Shown: positions 52,945-61,429 of the stretch, piece after piece
Position numbering within the stretch: the first letter of the stretch is position 1
How the letters are laid out: each line of letters begins with the position of its first letter
From: Clostridiales bacterium
GTDB taxonomy: Bacteria; Bacillota; Clostridia; Christensenellales; Borkfalkiaceae
NCBI GenBank assembly: GCA_023667345.1
Contig: JAMPAF010000001.1
Span: 62,001-126,000 of the forward strand
Length of the DNA stretch: 64,000 nucleotides
Direction of reading: 5' to 3'
Notes under the pieces: generated by a model
Databases searched by the model: none
The model's input: only the letters and a program-made list of their open reading frames with translations
What the model was told of the DNA's origin: nothing
Translations under genes and position numbers: made by a program

Positions 52945-53118
52945 TTATTGTGACCTTCCCCTTAGGGGGAAGGTGGCATTTCAGAGGCACGAGGAAATGT
53001 CGAATGAGGGGTTGGTCGGTTCAATGAGCGTCAGCACAACTACAAACCAACCCCTCATCCGTCCCAACCTTACGGTTGCGACACCTTCCCCCTAAGGGGA
53101 AGGTTTTATTGCGGTTAG
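52945..53118. repeat. intergenic hairpin repeat, two inverted halves
   Basis: Left half ACCTTCCCCTTAGGGGGAAGGTGG with arms CATTTC/GAAATG (52977-52982, 52994-52999) and GAATGAGGGGTTGG; right half CCAACCCCTCATCC, hairpin GTC-C-CAACC-TTAC-GGTTG-C-GAC (53061-53082), ACACCTTCCCCCTAAGGGGAAGG. Nothing else in 52876-53203 apart from the terminator at 53165-53190. Confidence 0.8.
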
Positions 53119-53164
53119 AAGAACATTCAGAATAGTTTCTCCGCTACGGGTCACCTTTAATCAA

Positions 53165-53190
53165 ACAGCCGACGGCAACCCGTCGGCTGT
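53165..53190 (-). terminator. terminator of the pectate lyase gene
   Basis: Perfect 11-bp stem ACAGCCGACGG/CCGTCGGCTGT with loop CAAC, 14 nt after the stop at 53204, then TTTGATT on the minus strand. Confidence 0.75.
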
Positions 53191-53203
53191 AAGTTGTTTG
53201 ATT

Positions 53204-55606
53204 TTAATCGTCCTTGCCTATTTTTACGATTTTATCGTTGTAGGCAACCAGCGCGGCTTTGAGTTCGGCAATAACTGCATAGTTCTCATCCTCGGTGGCG
53301 TTGTTGAAGGTATACTTCAAATCGCCGCCGTCCACTCTGCCCGCGTAGCGTTCGACTTTCTCTTTCGCCTGGTCGGGAGTGTCCACCGCATAGGAGTACA
53401 TATTTTCCGCAGTATCGAAGTTGCTGTAAGTCGTGCCGCCCGATTTGGTTTTAACGCTTGCGGGCACCTTTTCGGTACGCGAAGTAACCTCGTAGCAGTC
53501 GATATTGTTGATGTCGGTATCGTTCTGGGTCATAAGCTTTAAGTTGCTTGCCGAGCAGTCGTACTTGTTGTTATACGACTTAATTATGCCGCCCGCCTCG
53601 CCCGAGAACGTGCCCTCGCCCAAAGCGTCGGTACCCTGACCCGACGAAAGCATAGGCTTTAATTGCGCGGTCGAGCGGAAATAGTTGTTTTCCACAAACG
53701 CGCTCGCGCCCATTGTTACGCCCACGCAGTATTTTGCGTTACCGTCGAAATAGTTATTGTAGATATGCACGGTGCAGGTTCTTATACGGGGGTGACGGCT
53801 GTCCGAATGGTCGTACCAGTTGTGGTGGTAGGTGATATAGTTTTCCGTCGTCTCGCTCTTCATACCCTGCAAATTGCATTTGCCGTTATCCCAGAAATGG
53901 TTGTACGAGTGCGTAACGTAGGTGGACTTTTTGGTGTCGAGTGCGCCGTCGCCCTTTACCTGGTCGGCATCGCTGCCCGCGTCGCCGTAGAAGAAATCGC
54001 AGTTATGCACCCAAATGTGGTCGTTGCCCTGCTGCAACCCTACGTCGTCGCCCTCTTTGCTGTTGCAGTTCATATAGCCGAGGTTACGCACCTCGAGGTT
54101 GGAAGAATTCTTTATAACTATGCCGAAGCCGTTTATCGTGGCGTCCGCGCCTATGCCCTCGATGGTAAGCTCGCTTGCGCCGTCAACATACAGGTCGCCC
54201 TTAGGCATATTCGCAACGTCGGTAATATTGCCGACTATGCGCACGCACACGGGCACACTAATCTTCTTCTGGCTCTTCATTCCGGCAATTATATTCTGTA
54301 CGCCGACGAAAGTTTCGGTAGTTTCGTTCTTCTTGCCCTCGTTGACCTTAACCGTAACGGAAACGGTGTCTTTCGTCTCTTCGGTTACATAAACTATAAT
54401 CGCGTTCGACTTGATAGTGCCGTCCTCGTTGTACGCGCCCGACGAAGAGCCGTTTACAAAGCCGAAGCCCGACCTGTCGTGAGCGTAAACGGTAATCTTT
54501 TCGGCTGTCGCCGCGTATTGCTCCGCCTCGGCGCCGGCGTTGTTGACGGGCACGACCTTCATATCGTAAGTACCCGCCGCAAGACCTACCGCGTCCGCAC
54601 GGTAATAGCCGTTATACTGCCTTACCAAAGGCGCGTCGAGCTTAGTCCAGCTATCAGCATTTTCGGGGCTTACGTAAACGTTGTACCAGTCCGCGCTGTC
54701 CGCCGCCGTCCACTCAACGTATGCCGATTCAAGTTCGCCCAAAGAAGCTTTTGTTATAACCGGTCCGCCCTGAACGGGAGTTATTACGGGATTTTCGGGC
54801 GTTTCGAGCGCGCCGCCCGCCGTCGTGGGGTCTTTGCCGGGCTGAGCCGCCTTTACCGTTACCGCACAGGTTGCAGTGTGATTGCCGTCGTTGGTGGTTA
54901 CGGTGATATTTGCTGTGCCCGCGCTTACGGGGTGTACCAAGCCGTTGGTTACCGTTGCCACGGCGGTATTGTCCGACGACCACGAGTAAGTTTTGTTTTT
55001 CGCATTGCTCGGCTTAACCGAAGCCGTGAGCATTTGGTCCGCCCCGTCGAGCGTAATAGTAAGCGTCCCTTTATCGAGAGTTACGCCCGTAACGTGAACC
55101 GTTTCCGACGAAGCTTCGACGACCTCCACCTCGTACGTGTCGATAATGCCGCCCGCAACCGCCTTTACCGTTACGGTACCGCGCGCCGTGCCCGTGAGAA
55201 CGCCGTCCGCGTCTATTTCGGCAAACTCCGCACCGCTTTCTATCGACCAGGTCACCGTCTTGTTCGTCGCCGAGTTAGGGGTTACTACTGCGTTGAGCTG
55301 AATTTTGCCGCCGACCTCTACCTCGCTGTCGCCGTAGATTGCAACGCTTAAAACGCCGCTCGATACATATCCGCACTTGGAGCAGACGTCGCCGCCGTCG
55401 TGCGCGTGAACCTCTTCGTCTACGGTGGCGTGGTCGACACAGATTGATTTTCTGTAATGCCCGTTTTCGCCGTCCTGATAATACTTAGTGCCCCAGGTAT
55501 GCGTGTGACCGTTGCCCTTGTCGGCGCAGCCGCTGAGCGCGAAAACGCCCATACCCGCACCCGCAACGCACAGCGCGATTATTTTTTTGATAGTGTGTTT
55601 GTTCAT
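53204..55606 (-). CDS. lipoprotein pectate lyase, PL1 family, with Ig-like and Fn3 domains
   Basis: An 800-residue lipoprotein: lipobox ALSGC (Cys27), a His/Cys-rich segment (HTHTW..., CSKCG at about 75-79), two BIG_2 Ig-like domains (about 85-162 and 168-252), an Fn3-like domain (about 280-375) and a right-handed beta-helix of polysaccharide lyase family 1 (about 385-800). The family motifs are clear: DHIWVHNCDFF (529-539), calcium-site DADQVKGDGALDTKK (546-560) and SRHPRIR (603-609), where the catalytic arginine lies. It cleaves pectate by beta-elimination at the cell surface. Own promoter at 55655-55683; terminator at 53165-53190. Confidence 0.92.
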   Translation of the reverse strand: MNKHTIKKIIALCVAGAGMGVFALSGCADKGNGHTHTWGTKYYQDGENGHYRKSICVDHATVDEEVHAHDGGDVCSKCGYVSSGVLSVAIYGDSEVEVGGKIQLNAVVTPNSATNKTVTWSIESGAEFAEIDADGVLTGTARGTVTVKAVAGGIIDTYEVEVVEASSETVHVTGVTLDKGTLTITLDGADQMLTASVKPSNAKNKTYSWSSDNTAVATVTNGLVHPVSAGTANITVTTNDGNHTATCAVTVKAAQPGKDPTTAGGALETPENPVITPVQGGPVITKASLGELESAYVEWTAADSADWYNVYVSPENADSWTKLDAPLVRQYNGYYRADAVGLAAGTYDMKVVPVNNAGAEAEQYAATAEKITVYAHDRSGFGFVNGSSSGAYNEDGTIKSNAIIVYVTEETKDTVSVTVKVNEGKKNETTETFVGVQNIIAGMKSQKKISVPVCVRIVGNITDVANMPKGDLYVDGASELTIEGIGADATINGFGIVIKNSSNLEVRNLGYMNCNSKEGDDVGLQQGNDHIWVHNCDFFYGDAGSDADQVKGDGALDTKKSTYVTHSYNHFWDNGKCNLQGMKSETTENYITYHHNWYDHSDSRHPRIRTCTVHIYNNYFDGNAKYCVGVTMGASAFVENNYFRSTAQLKPMLSSGQGTDALGEGTFSGEAGGIIKSYNNKYDCSASNLKLMTQNDTDINNIDCYEVTSRTEKVPASVKTKSGGTTYSNFDTAENMYSYAVDTPDQAKEKVERYAGRVDGGDLKYTFNNATEDENYAVIAELKAALVAYNDKIVKIGKDD

Positions 55607-55654
55607 TTATTTCCCCCGTGCCGCCGAATTACCGCGGCTTTAAAATACAGTGTT

Positions 55655-55683
55655 ATTATATTACCCGCGCCGCCGAAAGTCAA
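55655..55683 (-). promoter_or_regulatory. promoter of the pectate lyase gene
   Basis: Minus strand TTGACT (55678-55683), 17-bp spacer, TATAAT (55655-55660). Leader of about 42 nt with a GGGGG ribosome site. Confidence 0.8.
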
Positions 55684-55717
55684 CCCCAAAAACGAACCCC
55701 GCCAACATAATTTGAAA

Positions 55718-55992
55718 ATTAATCACATCGGCGGGGCGGTGACCGCAAGCTCCCCCTTCTGTCATTTTGCACCCAAAATGACAGCTTCCCCCTCACATAT
55801 AAGGGGGAAGCCTTTATTGCGGTTAAAGTATTTTTAAATACTCTATGACCCTATTGTATATTGTAGGCTTCCCCTTGGTGGGGAGGCTCCGCAGAGCGCA
55901 GCGACGCGGTGGTGAGGGGAATTCTTTTAATACTCCCCTCATCCGCCCTTCGGGCACCTTCCCCACCGAGGGGGAAGGCTTTATTGCGGTAA
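55718..55992. repeat. intergenic hairpin repeats, two copies
   Basis: First copy: GCGG-TGA-CCGC (55736-55746), CAAGCTCCCCC, then the perfect hairpin CTGTCATTTTG-CACC-CAAAATGACAG (55759-55784), CTTCCCCC. Second copy: GGGGAGGCTCCGC...GCGGTGGTGAGGGG (about 55880-55920), and CCCCTCATCC-GCCC-TTC-GGGC-ACCTTCCCC (55945-55955). Short spurious reading frames here are not genes. Confidence 0.8.
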
Positions 55993-56004
55993 GAGAGCAT
56001 TTAA

Positions 56005-56300
56005 GAAAAGATTTCTCGGTTCGCTTCGCTCTCTCGAAATGACGCACCCCCACACCGCCGCCGTCATTATGAGGTTTTTGCGGCATTGCGGACTTGTTTG
56101 AAACGTTTAAGCATTTAGCCGCAAAAACCGTGATAATCTTTTTGCGCGCCTTTTCTCGCGCAAAATAATCTGAACCTTGATACAACGCAATTTAAGGCGA
56201 ACACCCGCAAACTCCGTAATTCTGGATTGCCGCGTCGCTACGCTCCTACTACGCTAACGCTCCGTGCGGCTGCCTACGGCAGACGGGCGCAATGACGGTA
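56005..56300. repeat. 300-bp direct repeat, copy 1
   Basis: From GAAAAGATTTCTCGGTTCGC to GGGCGCAATGACGGTA. It matches 59274-59599 nearly base for base over two blocks, in the same orientation. Contains TCATTATGAGGTTTTTGCGG...CCGCAAAAACCGTG (inverted arms GGTTTTTGCGG/CCGCAAAAACC) and GTAATTCTGGATTGCCGCGT...GGGCGCAATGACG. The gap 55607-56352 has no gene. Confidence 0.85.
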
Positions 56301-56352
56301 ACCAAACAATCGCCTTGCGGCGTGGCAAAATGACGCACCCGCCGCCCTGCCT

Positions 56353-58719
56353 TTACTTTTTGTTCCAAACACCGTCGGCTAAGCCTTCGGTAACGTTTTC
56401 AAAAATGAATTCCGCGTCGTACCACCCCGCGGTTTCGCCCTCGCGTTCAAGATAAACCTTCCAGCTTCCGTCGGGCAAATTCATGCTCTCAATCGGACAG
56501 TTCCAAACTATGTACGCGCCAACCTCGTTTACGGATGCGGGGAGCGCAAGGCTTTTAAGACCGCAATCGAAAAACGCAAACGACCCCAATTTTTCAAGCG
56601 AGGCTGGCAATGTCACGCTCTTTAAAGCCGCATCCTGATAAAATGCGCCGTCACCTATCGTTTTTAAAGTAGCGGGCAACACGACTTCGCTTAACTTCGT
56701 GCAGCCGTACAGCGCGTATGCGCCTATTTCGGTAAGTCCTTCGCCTAAAACTATCTTTTCAAGATTTTCACTGAACGCAAACGCGTAATAATCGCCGTTG
56801 CCGTTCAACGCTTTAACGCCGTTAAGAGTAACACATTTTGCTTTGCTGTCATAAAACGCGCCGCCCACGTCTTCCGCGCCGTTAATCGTAATATTATCGT
56901 AGATAGACCTCACAAACACTCTGTTTGCAAATTCCGTTTCGGCGCTTGCGTTTATTATAAGATTTGTAATGCGCGTTGCATAACGGAACATATTCGCGTT
57001 GAAAGAGTTTATTCCGTTCACCGTAAGGCTGTCTACGTCAAGCCCCGCAAATACGTTTGCGTCCAACGAAGCGGTCTTGCCCTTATATTGCAAGCTTTTA
57101 AGAGTTATTTCGCTGTCGTCGCCCGTATAACCCAATAAAATAACGCTTTCGCCGTCCACGTAGTACGCCCAGTTTTCATCAATTTCAATTTTAGTCGCGG
57201 CGTTTTTGTCGGTTCCGATATTTTTCGCATATTGCGCAACTTTACCGTTTGCCGTACTGCCTGCCGAAAGGGAGAGCGGGGAAAGATTGCAGATTTCCAC
57301 AAGCTTATAACAATAGTTAAATGCGTCGGTCTCTATGCCCGTAAGCGTGGACGGGAGCGTAACTCTCATAAGCGAATTGCAACCGCGGAAAGACGTGCTT
57401 GCAATTTTTGTCGCGCCCTCCGCAATAATCACTTCGGTAAGAGAAAGGCAGCCCGAAAACGCTTCCGAGCCCGTTATGTGCGTGGTAAGCTTTCGTATGC
57501 CCGTTTGCGCGAATGCGTAACCGCCTATTTTTGTCACGCTTTTAGGTACCGTAAGCTCGCCTTTAAACCCCTTGCACCAATGAAATGCAGACTCGCCTAT
57601 TTCCGTAATATCGTCGGGGATAACGCTGTTTTTGCACCCGAAAACAAGCTTTTTGGTTGCGCGCTCTATAAGACAGTTACCCGCGGAATAATACTTAGCG
57701 TTATCTTTATCTACGGTAATACTTTCGAGCGGAGGTATACCACCCGTAAGATTGCTTAAAGACGCGCTACTTATGCTCTCGACATCTTTACCTATCGTCA
57801 GGTGCTTTAAATCGGAGCCCTCGAAAACGCCGTTACCTACTTTCTTTACGCCTGCGGGTACGGTGAAATACTCTATGCCCGCCGCGCCGTTGAACGCGCC
57901 GTCGGCAATTTCCGTTACGCTTCCGCTCGCGGGTATTTCGCAAGACGGGACAGCGGTTATGAGCCTGCCCGTCGCTCTTTCTATTATGCAACCGCCCGCG
58001 GCATAAAAATTGCGGTTGCCGCCGTCAAGAGTAACGCTTTCCAGCAAAGGACAATAGTTGAATAGCGACGAGCCTATCTCTGTAAGCGTAGCGGGAAGAG
58101 TTACGCCAGTAAGCGAAGTGCAGTTACTAAAAACATTTTCCCCGATAATTTCCACATTGCAAAGGTCAATCTCTTCAAGCTGACTGCAAGCGGCAAACGC
58201 ATACTTTTCCAACGTCGTTATACTTGTAAGGACAATCGATTTAATCTTACTCAGCCAGAACCCCCGCTGTTTTATAACGCTTACGGAAGTAGGCAGAGTG
58301 ACGTATTCGGCGGCGGAATTTACAAACGCCTCTTCGCCGATGGCGCAGACAGACGACGGGATAAGTATGTCCTTTTCGTCTTTCGCAGACCCCAAATCAA
58401 CAAGCACGCCGCCAACAATGTTTAAACCGGCGGTCGCGGATTTACCGCAATTTACGCACTTGTCGTTTTGCAGTTCGTGTTTAAGCGCGTTCGTGTAACG
58501 GTCTTCGTAGTGCTCCCCGCATTCGCAAACGTGAGAATCGTATCCTTCGGCGCCGCACTTCGGCTCTACGGTAGTTGTTACATAAGAATGTACATGCGAC
58601 GGTTCGCCGAGAGTGCCGCCGCTCGGGTCGGCAGCCCTCGTTTTACAGCCCGCAAGTCCTGCCGCGCCGCACGCGGCGGCAAAGGTTAAAAGTGCTACAA
58701 GCAAAAATCTTTTTTTCAT
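56353..58719 (-). CDS. BspA-like leucine-rich-repeat lipoprotein
   Basis: A 788-residue lipoprotein from ATG 58719, chosen because GGAGG lies 7 nt upstream and a proper signal peptide follows (lipobox GLAGC, Cys25); the frame is open further up to 58785 but that part overlaps a terminator hairpin. After a His/Cys-rich segment (HVHSY, CGEHYEDR, CVNCGK; about 38-90) come BspA-type LRR_5 repeats (IGEEAF...LPTSVSVI, about 110-730), more than 15 in number, and a short C-terminal domain. Such proteins are surface adhesins or binding proteins. The repeats resemble those in the giant subtilisin at 25396-33267. The 199-nt leader carries a terminator/antiterminator arrangement, so expression is probably controlled by premature termination. 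Confidence 0.88.
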   Translation of the reverse strand: MKKRFLLVALLTFAAACGAAGLAGCKTRAADPSGGTLGEPSHVHSYVTTTVEPKCGAEGYDSHVCECGEHYEDRYTNALKHELQNDKCVNCGKSATAGLNIVGGVLVDLGSAKDEKDILIPSSVCAIGEEAFVNSAAEYVTLPTSVSVIKQRGFWLSKIKSIVLTSITTLEKYAFAACSQLEEIDLCNVEIIGENVFSNCTSLTGVTLPATLTEIGSSLFNYCPLLESVTLDGGNRNFYAAGGCIIERATGRLITAVPSCEIPASGSVTEIADGAFNGAAGIEYFTVPAGVKKVGNGVFEGSDLKHLTIGKDVESISSASLSNLTGGIPPLESITVDKDNAKYYSAGNCLIERATKKLVFGCKNSVIPDDITEIGESAFHWCKGFKGELTVPKSVTKIGGYAFAQTGIRKLTTHITGSEAFSGCLSLTEVIIAEGATKIASTSFRGCNSLMRVTLPSTLTGIETDAFNYCYKLVEICNLSPLSLSAGSTANGKVAQYAKNIGTDKNAATKIEIDENWAYYVDGESVILLGYTGDDSEITLKSLQYKGKTASLDANVFAGLDVDSLTVNGINSFNANMFRYATRITNLIINASAETEFANRVFVRSIYDNITINGAEDVGGAFYDSKAKCVTLNGVKALNGNGDYYAFAFSENLEKIVLGEGLTEIGAYALYGCTKLSEVVLPATLKTIGDGAFYQDAALKSVTLPASLEKLGSFAFFDCGLKSLALPASVNEVGAYIVWNCPIESMNLPDGSWKVYLEREGETAGWYDAEFIFENVTEGLADGVWNKK

Positions 58720-58749
58720 TAAATATCCTCCTTGGTAGTTTTTTTCGGT

Positions 58750-58917
58750 AAAAAAAAGATGTGCCGCAGCAACAGCCCGGCACATCGGGAATGTGCTTAA
58801 CTATTGCTGCAACACAAAATTACTTTACCATAAACGTATTCAAGGCATTGTAAAAAGAAGCACAAAGTCCCCAATTAGGATATGTACTTGAATAGCGTTT
58901 ATGTAATTTTGTGTTGC
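58750..58917 (-). promoter_or_regulatory. attenuator or riboswitch-like leader of the LRR lipoprotein gene
   Basis: Read 5' to 3' on the minus strand from about 58917: a long stem (58903-58917 with 58809-58823, 15 of 15; then 58896-58902 with 58830-58836 and 58887-58894 with 58837-58844) with bulges of 6 and 1 nt and a 42-nt apical loop. Then an antiterminator (58801-58810 with 58766-58775, 10 bp with one G-U) that encloses a small hairpin (58791-58796 with 58780-58785). The competing intrinsic terminator is GATGTGCCG/CGGCACATC (58778-58786 with 58758-58766) followed by eight U (58757-58750). The ribosome site comes about 20 nt later. No T-box sequence and no riboswitch class I recognise. Confidence 0.75.
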
Positions 58918-58923
58918 GGGATT

Positions 58924-58952
58924 ATTTTAGCATTTAATTAATTTTAAGTCAA
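58924..58952 (-). promoter_or_regulatory. promoter of the LRR lipoprotein gene
   Basis: Minus strand TTGACT (58947-58952), 17-bp spacer, TAAAAT (58924-58929). The expected start (about 58917) is the first base of the long leader stem. Confidence 0.75.
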
Positions 58953-59002
58953 CTGTAATTAAAATTTTTCCGCCGCTCAATTTATTGTTCTTTAAAAGAA
59001 AG

Positions 59003-59029
59003 GCACCCTTCCCGTATAGAGAAGGGTGC
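59003..59029 (-). terminator. terminator after a gene remnant
   Basis: Stem GCACCCTTC/GAAGGGTGC (59003-59011, 59021-59029), followed on the minus strand by CTTTCTTTT. It lies about 35 nt after the stop codon of the coding remnant at 59063-59149. Confidence 0.7.
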
Positions 59030-59062
59030 ACTGTTGAAAAATTATTTTAAAATAATCCGACC

Positions 59063-59149
59063 TTATAACTTGGTGTCTTCTTTTAGAATTCCGTCAGGAA
59101 TTATCAAAGAGGAAACTCCCGCGGCACGCGGGTAAAGGTAATTGATAAA
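59063..59149 (-). pseudogene. possible 3' end of a gene cut off by a repeat
   Basis: Reading the minus strand, 28 codons before a TAA (59063-59065) give FINYLYPRAAGV then SSLIIPDGILKEDTKL, which looks like real protein. An in-frame stop at 59150-59152 belongs to the AT-rich repeat end. A strong terminator follows at 59003-59029. I read it as the tail of a gene whose upstream part was replaced by repeats. Family unknown; the fragment is short and could be chance. Confidence 0.4.
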
Positions 59150-59260
59150 TTAAGAATTCAGAATTTAGAATTATGCTAAGGTGAAAAGCGTCAACCTCTT
59201 CCGTCACCGCGTTAAGCGCGGCGACACCTTCCCCTTCAAAGTGGAAGGCGAGAGAGCGGT
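59150..59260. repeat. intergenic hairpin repeat
   Basis: Left end AATTAAGAATTCAGAATTTAG, TATGCTAAGGTGAAAAGCG; core CAACCTCTTCC, hairpin GTC-A-CCGCG-TTAAG-CGCGG-C-GAC (59203-59225), ACACCTTCCCCTTCAAAGTGG. Only half of the element is present before the second repeat type begins. Confidence 0.75.
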
Positions 59261-59273
59261 AAAAGAGCAATTA

Positions 59274-59599
59274 GAAAAGATTTCTCGGTTCGCTTCGCTC
59301 TCTCGAAATGACGCACCCCCACACCACCGCCGTCATTATGAGGTTTTTGCGGCATTGCGGACTTGTTTGAAACGTTTAAGCATTTAGCCGCAAAAACCGT
59401 GCCCGCCCCGCGTAGCGGGTCGCACGTAGTATAATCTTTTTGCGCGTTCTTTCTCGCGCAAAATAAACAATTCCGCATTACGACGTTATTTAAGGCGAAC
59501 ACCCGCAAACTCCGTAATTCTGGATTGCCACGGTTGCTACGCTCCTACTACGCTAACGCTCCGTGCGGCTGCCTACGGCAGACGGGCGCAATGACGGTA
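59274..59599. repeat. 300-bp direct repeat, copy 2
   Basis: Matches 56005-56300. It differs by about 27 extra bases after GCAAAAACCGTG (CCCGCCCCGCGTAGCGGGTC, itself a hairpin) and by a divergent stretch near 59460-59490. Together the two copies bracket the LRR lipoprotein gene. The gap 58720-59665 holds no intact gene. Confidence 0.85.
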
Positions 59600-59665
59600 T
59601 TCGGGCAACGGATATGTGGCGAGCGAAATGACGCCTACACCACCCGCCAAATGCCAAGTTGATTT

Positions 59666-61429
59666 CTACTGCCGCTCGGACTGCAAGGCGTACAGGCGCG
59701 AATAGTAACCGCCGCTTGCAACAAGGGCGTCGTGCGTGCCGCTTTCGACAATTTCGCCGTGCCGCATTACTATTATGTTATCCGCGTTCTTTACCGTCGA
59801 CAAGCGGTGCGCGCAGATGAGCATAGTGCCTATGTCGCGCATCTTTTCCAGTCCCTCTTTTATGAGGACCTCCGTCTCGGTGTCGATATTTGCCGTCGCC
59901 TCGTCCAGAATGAGTATCTGCGGCTTGTGCAGAACGGTGCGGGCGAACGAGAGAAGCTGCCTTTGCCCCTGCGAGAGATTTTCGCCCCGCTCCGATAGCT
60001 GCTGATTAAAGCCGTTCGGCTGTGCTGCGATAAAGCCGTCGGCGTTGACGTAGCGGCAGGCTTTTTCAATCTCTTCGTCGGTGAACGCGGCGTTGCCCAA
60101 AGTGAGGTTATCCTTTATCGTGCCGCCGAACAGAAAGACGTCCTGCAACATTTGCCCCACGGCGCGGCGGAGAGATTTTATCTTTATCTTTTTCACGTCC
60201 TTGCCGTCAATGAGAACGCGCCCCTTTTGCACGTCGTAGTTGCGCACAATCAGCGAGAGTATCGTGCTCTTGCCCGCGCCCGTCGCGCCCACGAACGCGC
60301 ACGTATCGCCCGCGTTGACTTTAAAGGAAACGTCCTTTAATATCCAGTCCTCGCCCCCGTAGGCAAACCAGACGCCGTCGAACTCAATTTCGCCCTTAAA
60401 CTCCACAATCTCTTCCGCGTCGGGCGCGTCGCAGATTTCGGGCTCTATATCCAAAAGGCAGAACAGCCTTTCCGCCGCGGTGAACGCCTTTTGCAGGTTG
60501 TTGAGCTGGTCGGCGAGGTTTTGCACGGGATTGAAGAATTTGGAAAGGTACAGATAGAACGCGACAACCATGCCCGCATTCAGCCCGAAGCCTATGCCCA
60601 GATAGAAGGTAACCGCCACCGACAGCACGTATATAAAGGTTATAAGCGGGCGGTAAATGCCGAACGCAACGACCACCTTATAGCGCGCTTTTCTTAAATT
60701 TTCATTCTTTAAAACAAATTCGAGTTCCTTGAACCTTTGGCGGTTGAATACGTGTATGAGCTTCATTCCCGAAAGGTTTTCGTTTAAGTAGGTGTTGAGC
60801 TCGGAGATATACTGCCGCTCTTTTCTGAACAGCGCGCCGATAATTTTGCCGAACACGAAGGATATGAGCGCGACGACCGCGATAAAAGCGAGCATTACGA
60901 GCGAGAGCTGCCAGCTTATGTACACCATCATTCCGTACACGCCGACGACGGTAAGAAGGTTTTTTATGACTTTTACGAGCACCTCGGTAAACAGGTCGGA
61001 CAAAGACGCGGTGTACGAGGCGACCCGCGTTACGAGCGAGCCGACGGGCATTTTGTCGAGCTGACCTTGCGAAAGGCTTTGGATATGGTTGTACACCTCT
61101 AAGCGGATATTGGCAACCACGCTCTGCCCCGCCTTTTGCAGGAGCATGCTTTCGATATACAGCACGACCTGATTTACCGAGCCTATCGCTACATATCCGG
61201 CGGCGAGCCCTATTATAAAATCGAGATTGATTGCGTTCGATTGCAGATTGTCGGTTGCCGAGCTTATGAACACGGGCAACGCCACGTCGAACGCCACGTT
61301 TAAGATTATTAATATAAACGCGATTACAAACCGCGGCAACTGTGGCTTTAAGTAGGAAAAGGTTCTTCTGAGCGTAACCTTTAAGGGCAGCTTCCTCTCG
61401 CCGGGGAAGGACTTTACTGTATCCGTCAT
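59666..61429 (-). CDS. ABC exporter half-transporter with canonical ATPase site (MdlB-like)
   Basis: A 587-residue type IV ABC half-transporter: six membrane helices (about 30-310) and an ATPase domain with Walker A GATGAGKS, signature LSQGQRQ, Walker B ILILDEATANID and switch CAHRLST. All catalytic residues are intact. Its ATG overlaps the TGA of the partner gene (ATGA at 61426-61429). With the partner, whose site is degenerate, it should form a heterodimeric multidrug/lipid exporter of the YheI/YheH, TM287/288 or LmrCD kind. Substrate unknown. Confidence 0.92.
   Translation of the reverse strand: MTDTVKSFPGERKLPLKVTLRRTFSYLKPQLPRFVIAFILIILNVAFDVALPVFISSATDNLQSNAINLDFIIGLAAGYVAIGSVNQVVLYIESMLLQKAGQSVVANIRLEVYNHIQSLSQGQLDKMPVGSLVTRVASYTASLSDLFTEVLVKVIKNLLTVVGVYGMMVYISWQLSLVMLAFIAVVALISFVFGKIIGALFRKERQYISELNTYLNENLSGMKLIHVFNRQRFKELEFVLKNENLRKARYKVVVAFGIYRPLITFIYVLSVAVTFYLGIGFGLNAGMVVAFYLYLSKFFNPVQNLADQLNNLQKAFTAAERLFCLLDIEPEICDAPDAEEIVEFKGEIEFDGVWFAYGGEDWILKDVSFKVNAGDTCAFVGATGAGKSTILSLIVRNYDVQKGRVLIDGKDVKKIKIKSLRRAVGQMLQDVFLFGGTIKDNLTLGNAAFTDEEIEKACRYVNADGFIAAQPNGFNQQLSERGENLSQGQRQLLSFARTVLHKPQILILDEATANIDTETEVLIKEGLEKMRDIGTMLICAHRLSTVKNADNIIVMRHGEIVESGTHDALVASGGYYSRLYALQSERQ

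Noticed and set aside
55823..56185. Reading frame of 120 codons on the minus strand, sharing a peptide (AAKCLNVSNKSAMPQKPH) with one at 59236-59508
   Set aside because: Both frames lie inside the duplicated 300-bp repeat and hairpin repeats; they have no ribosome site and differ outside the repeat. They are by-products of the repeat.
58720..58785. Longer N-terminus for the LRR lipoprotein
   Set aside because: The upstream ATG lies inside the terminator hairpin and would put 22 residues before a complete signal peptide; the ATG at 58719 has GGAGG at 7 nt.
58809..58917. Invertible promoter flanked by 15-bp inverted repeats (phase variation)
   Set aside because: The promoter lies outside the inverted repeats (58924-58952), and the repeats start at the transcription start, which fits an RNA stem better. 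No recombinase gene is near.
58719..58917. T-box, c-di-GMP, purine, SAM or LicT-type leader
   Set aside because: I looked for the T-box sequence, the conserved cores of those riboswitches and the LicT hairpin and did not find them; the fold is therefore left unclassified.
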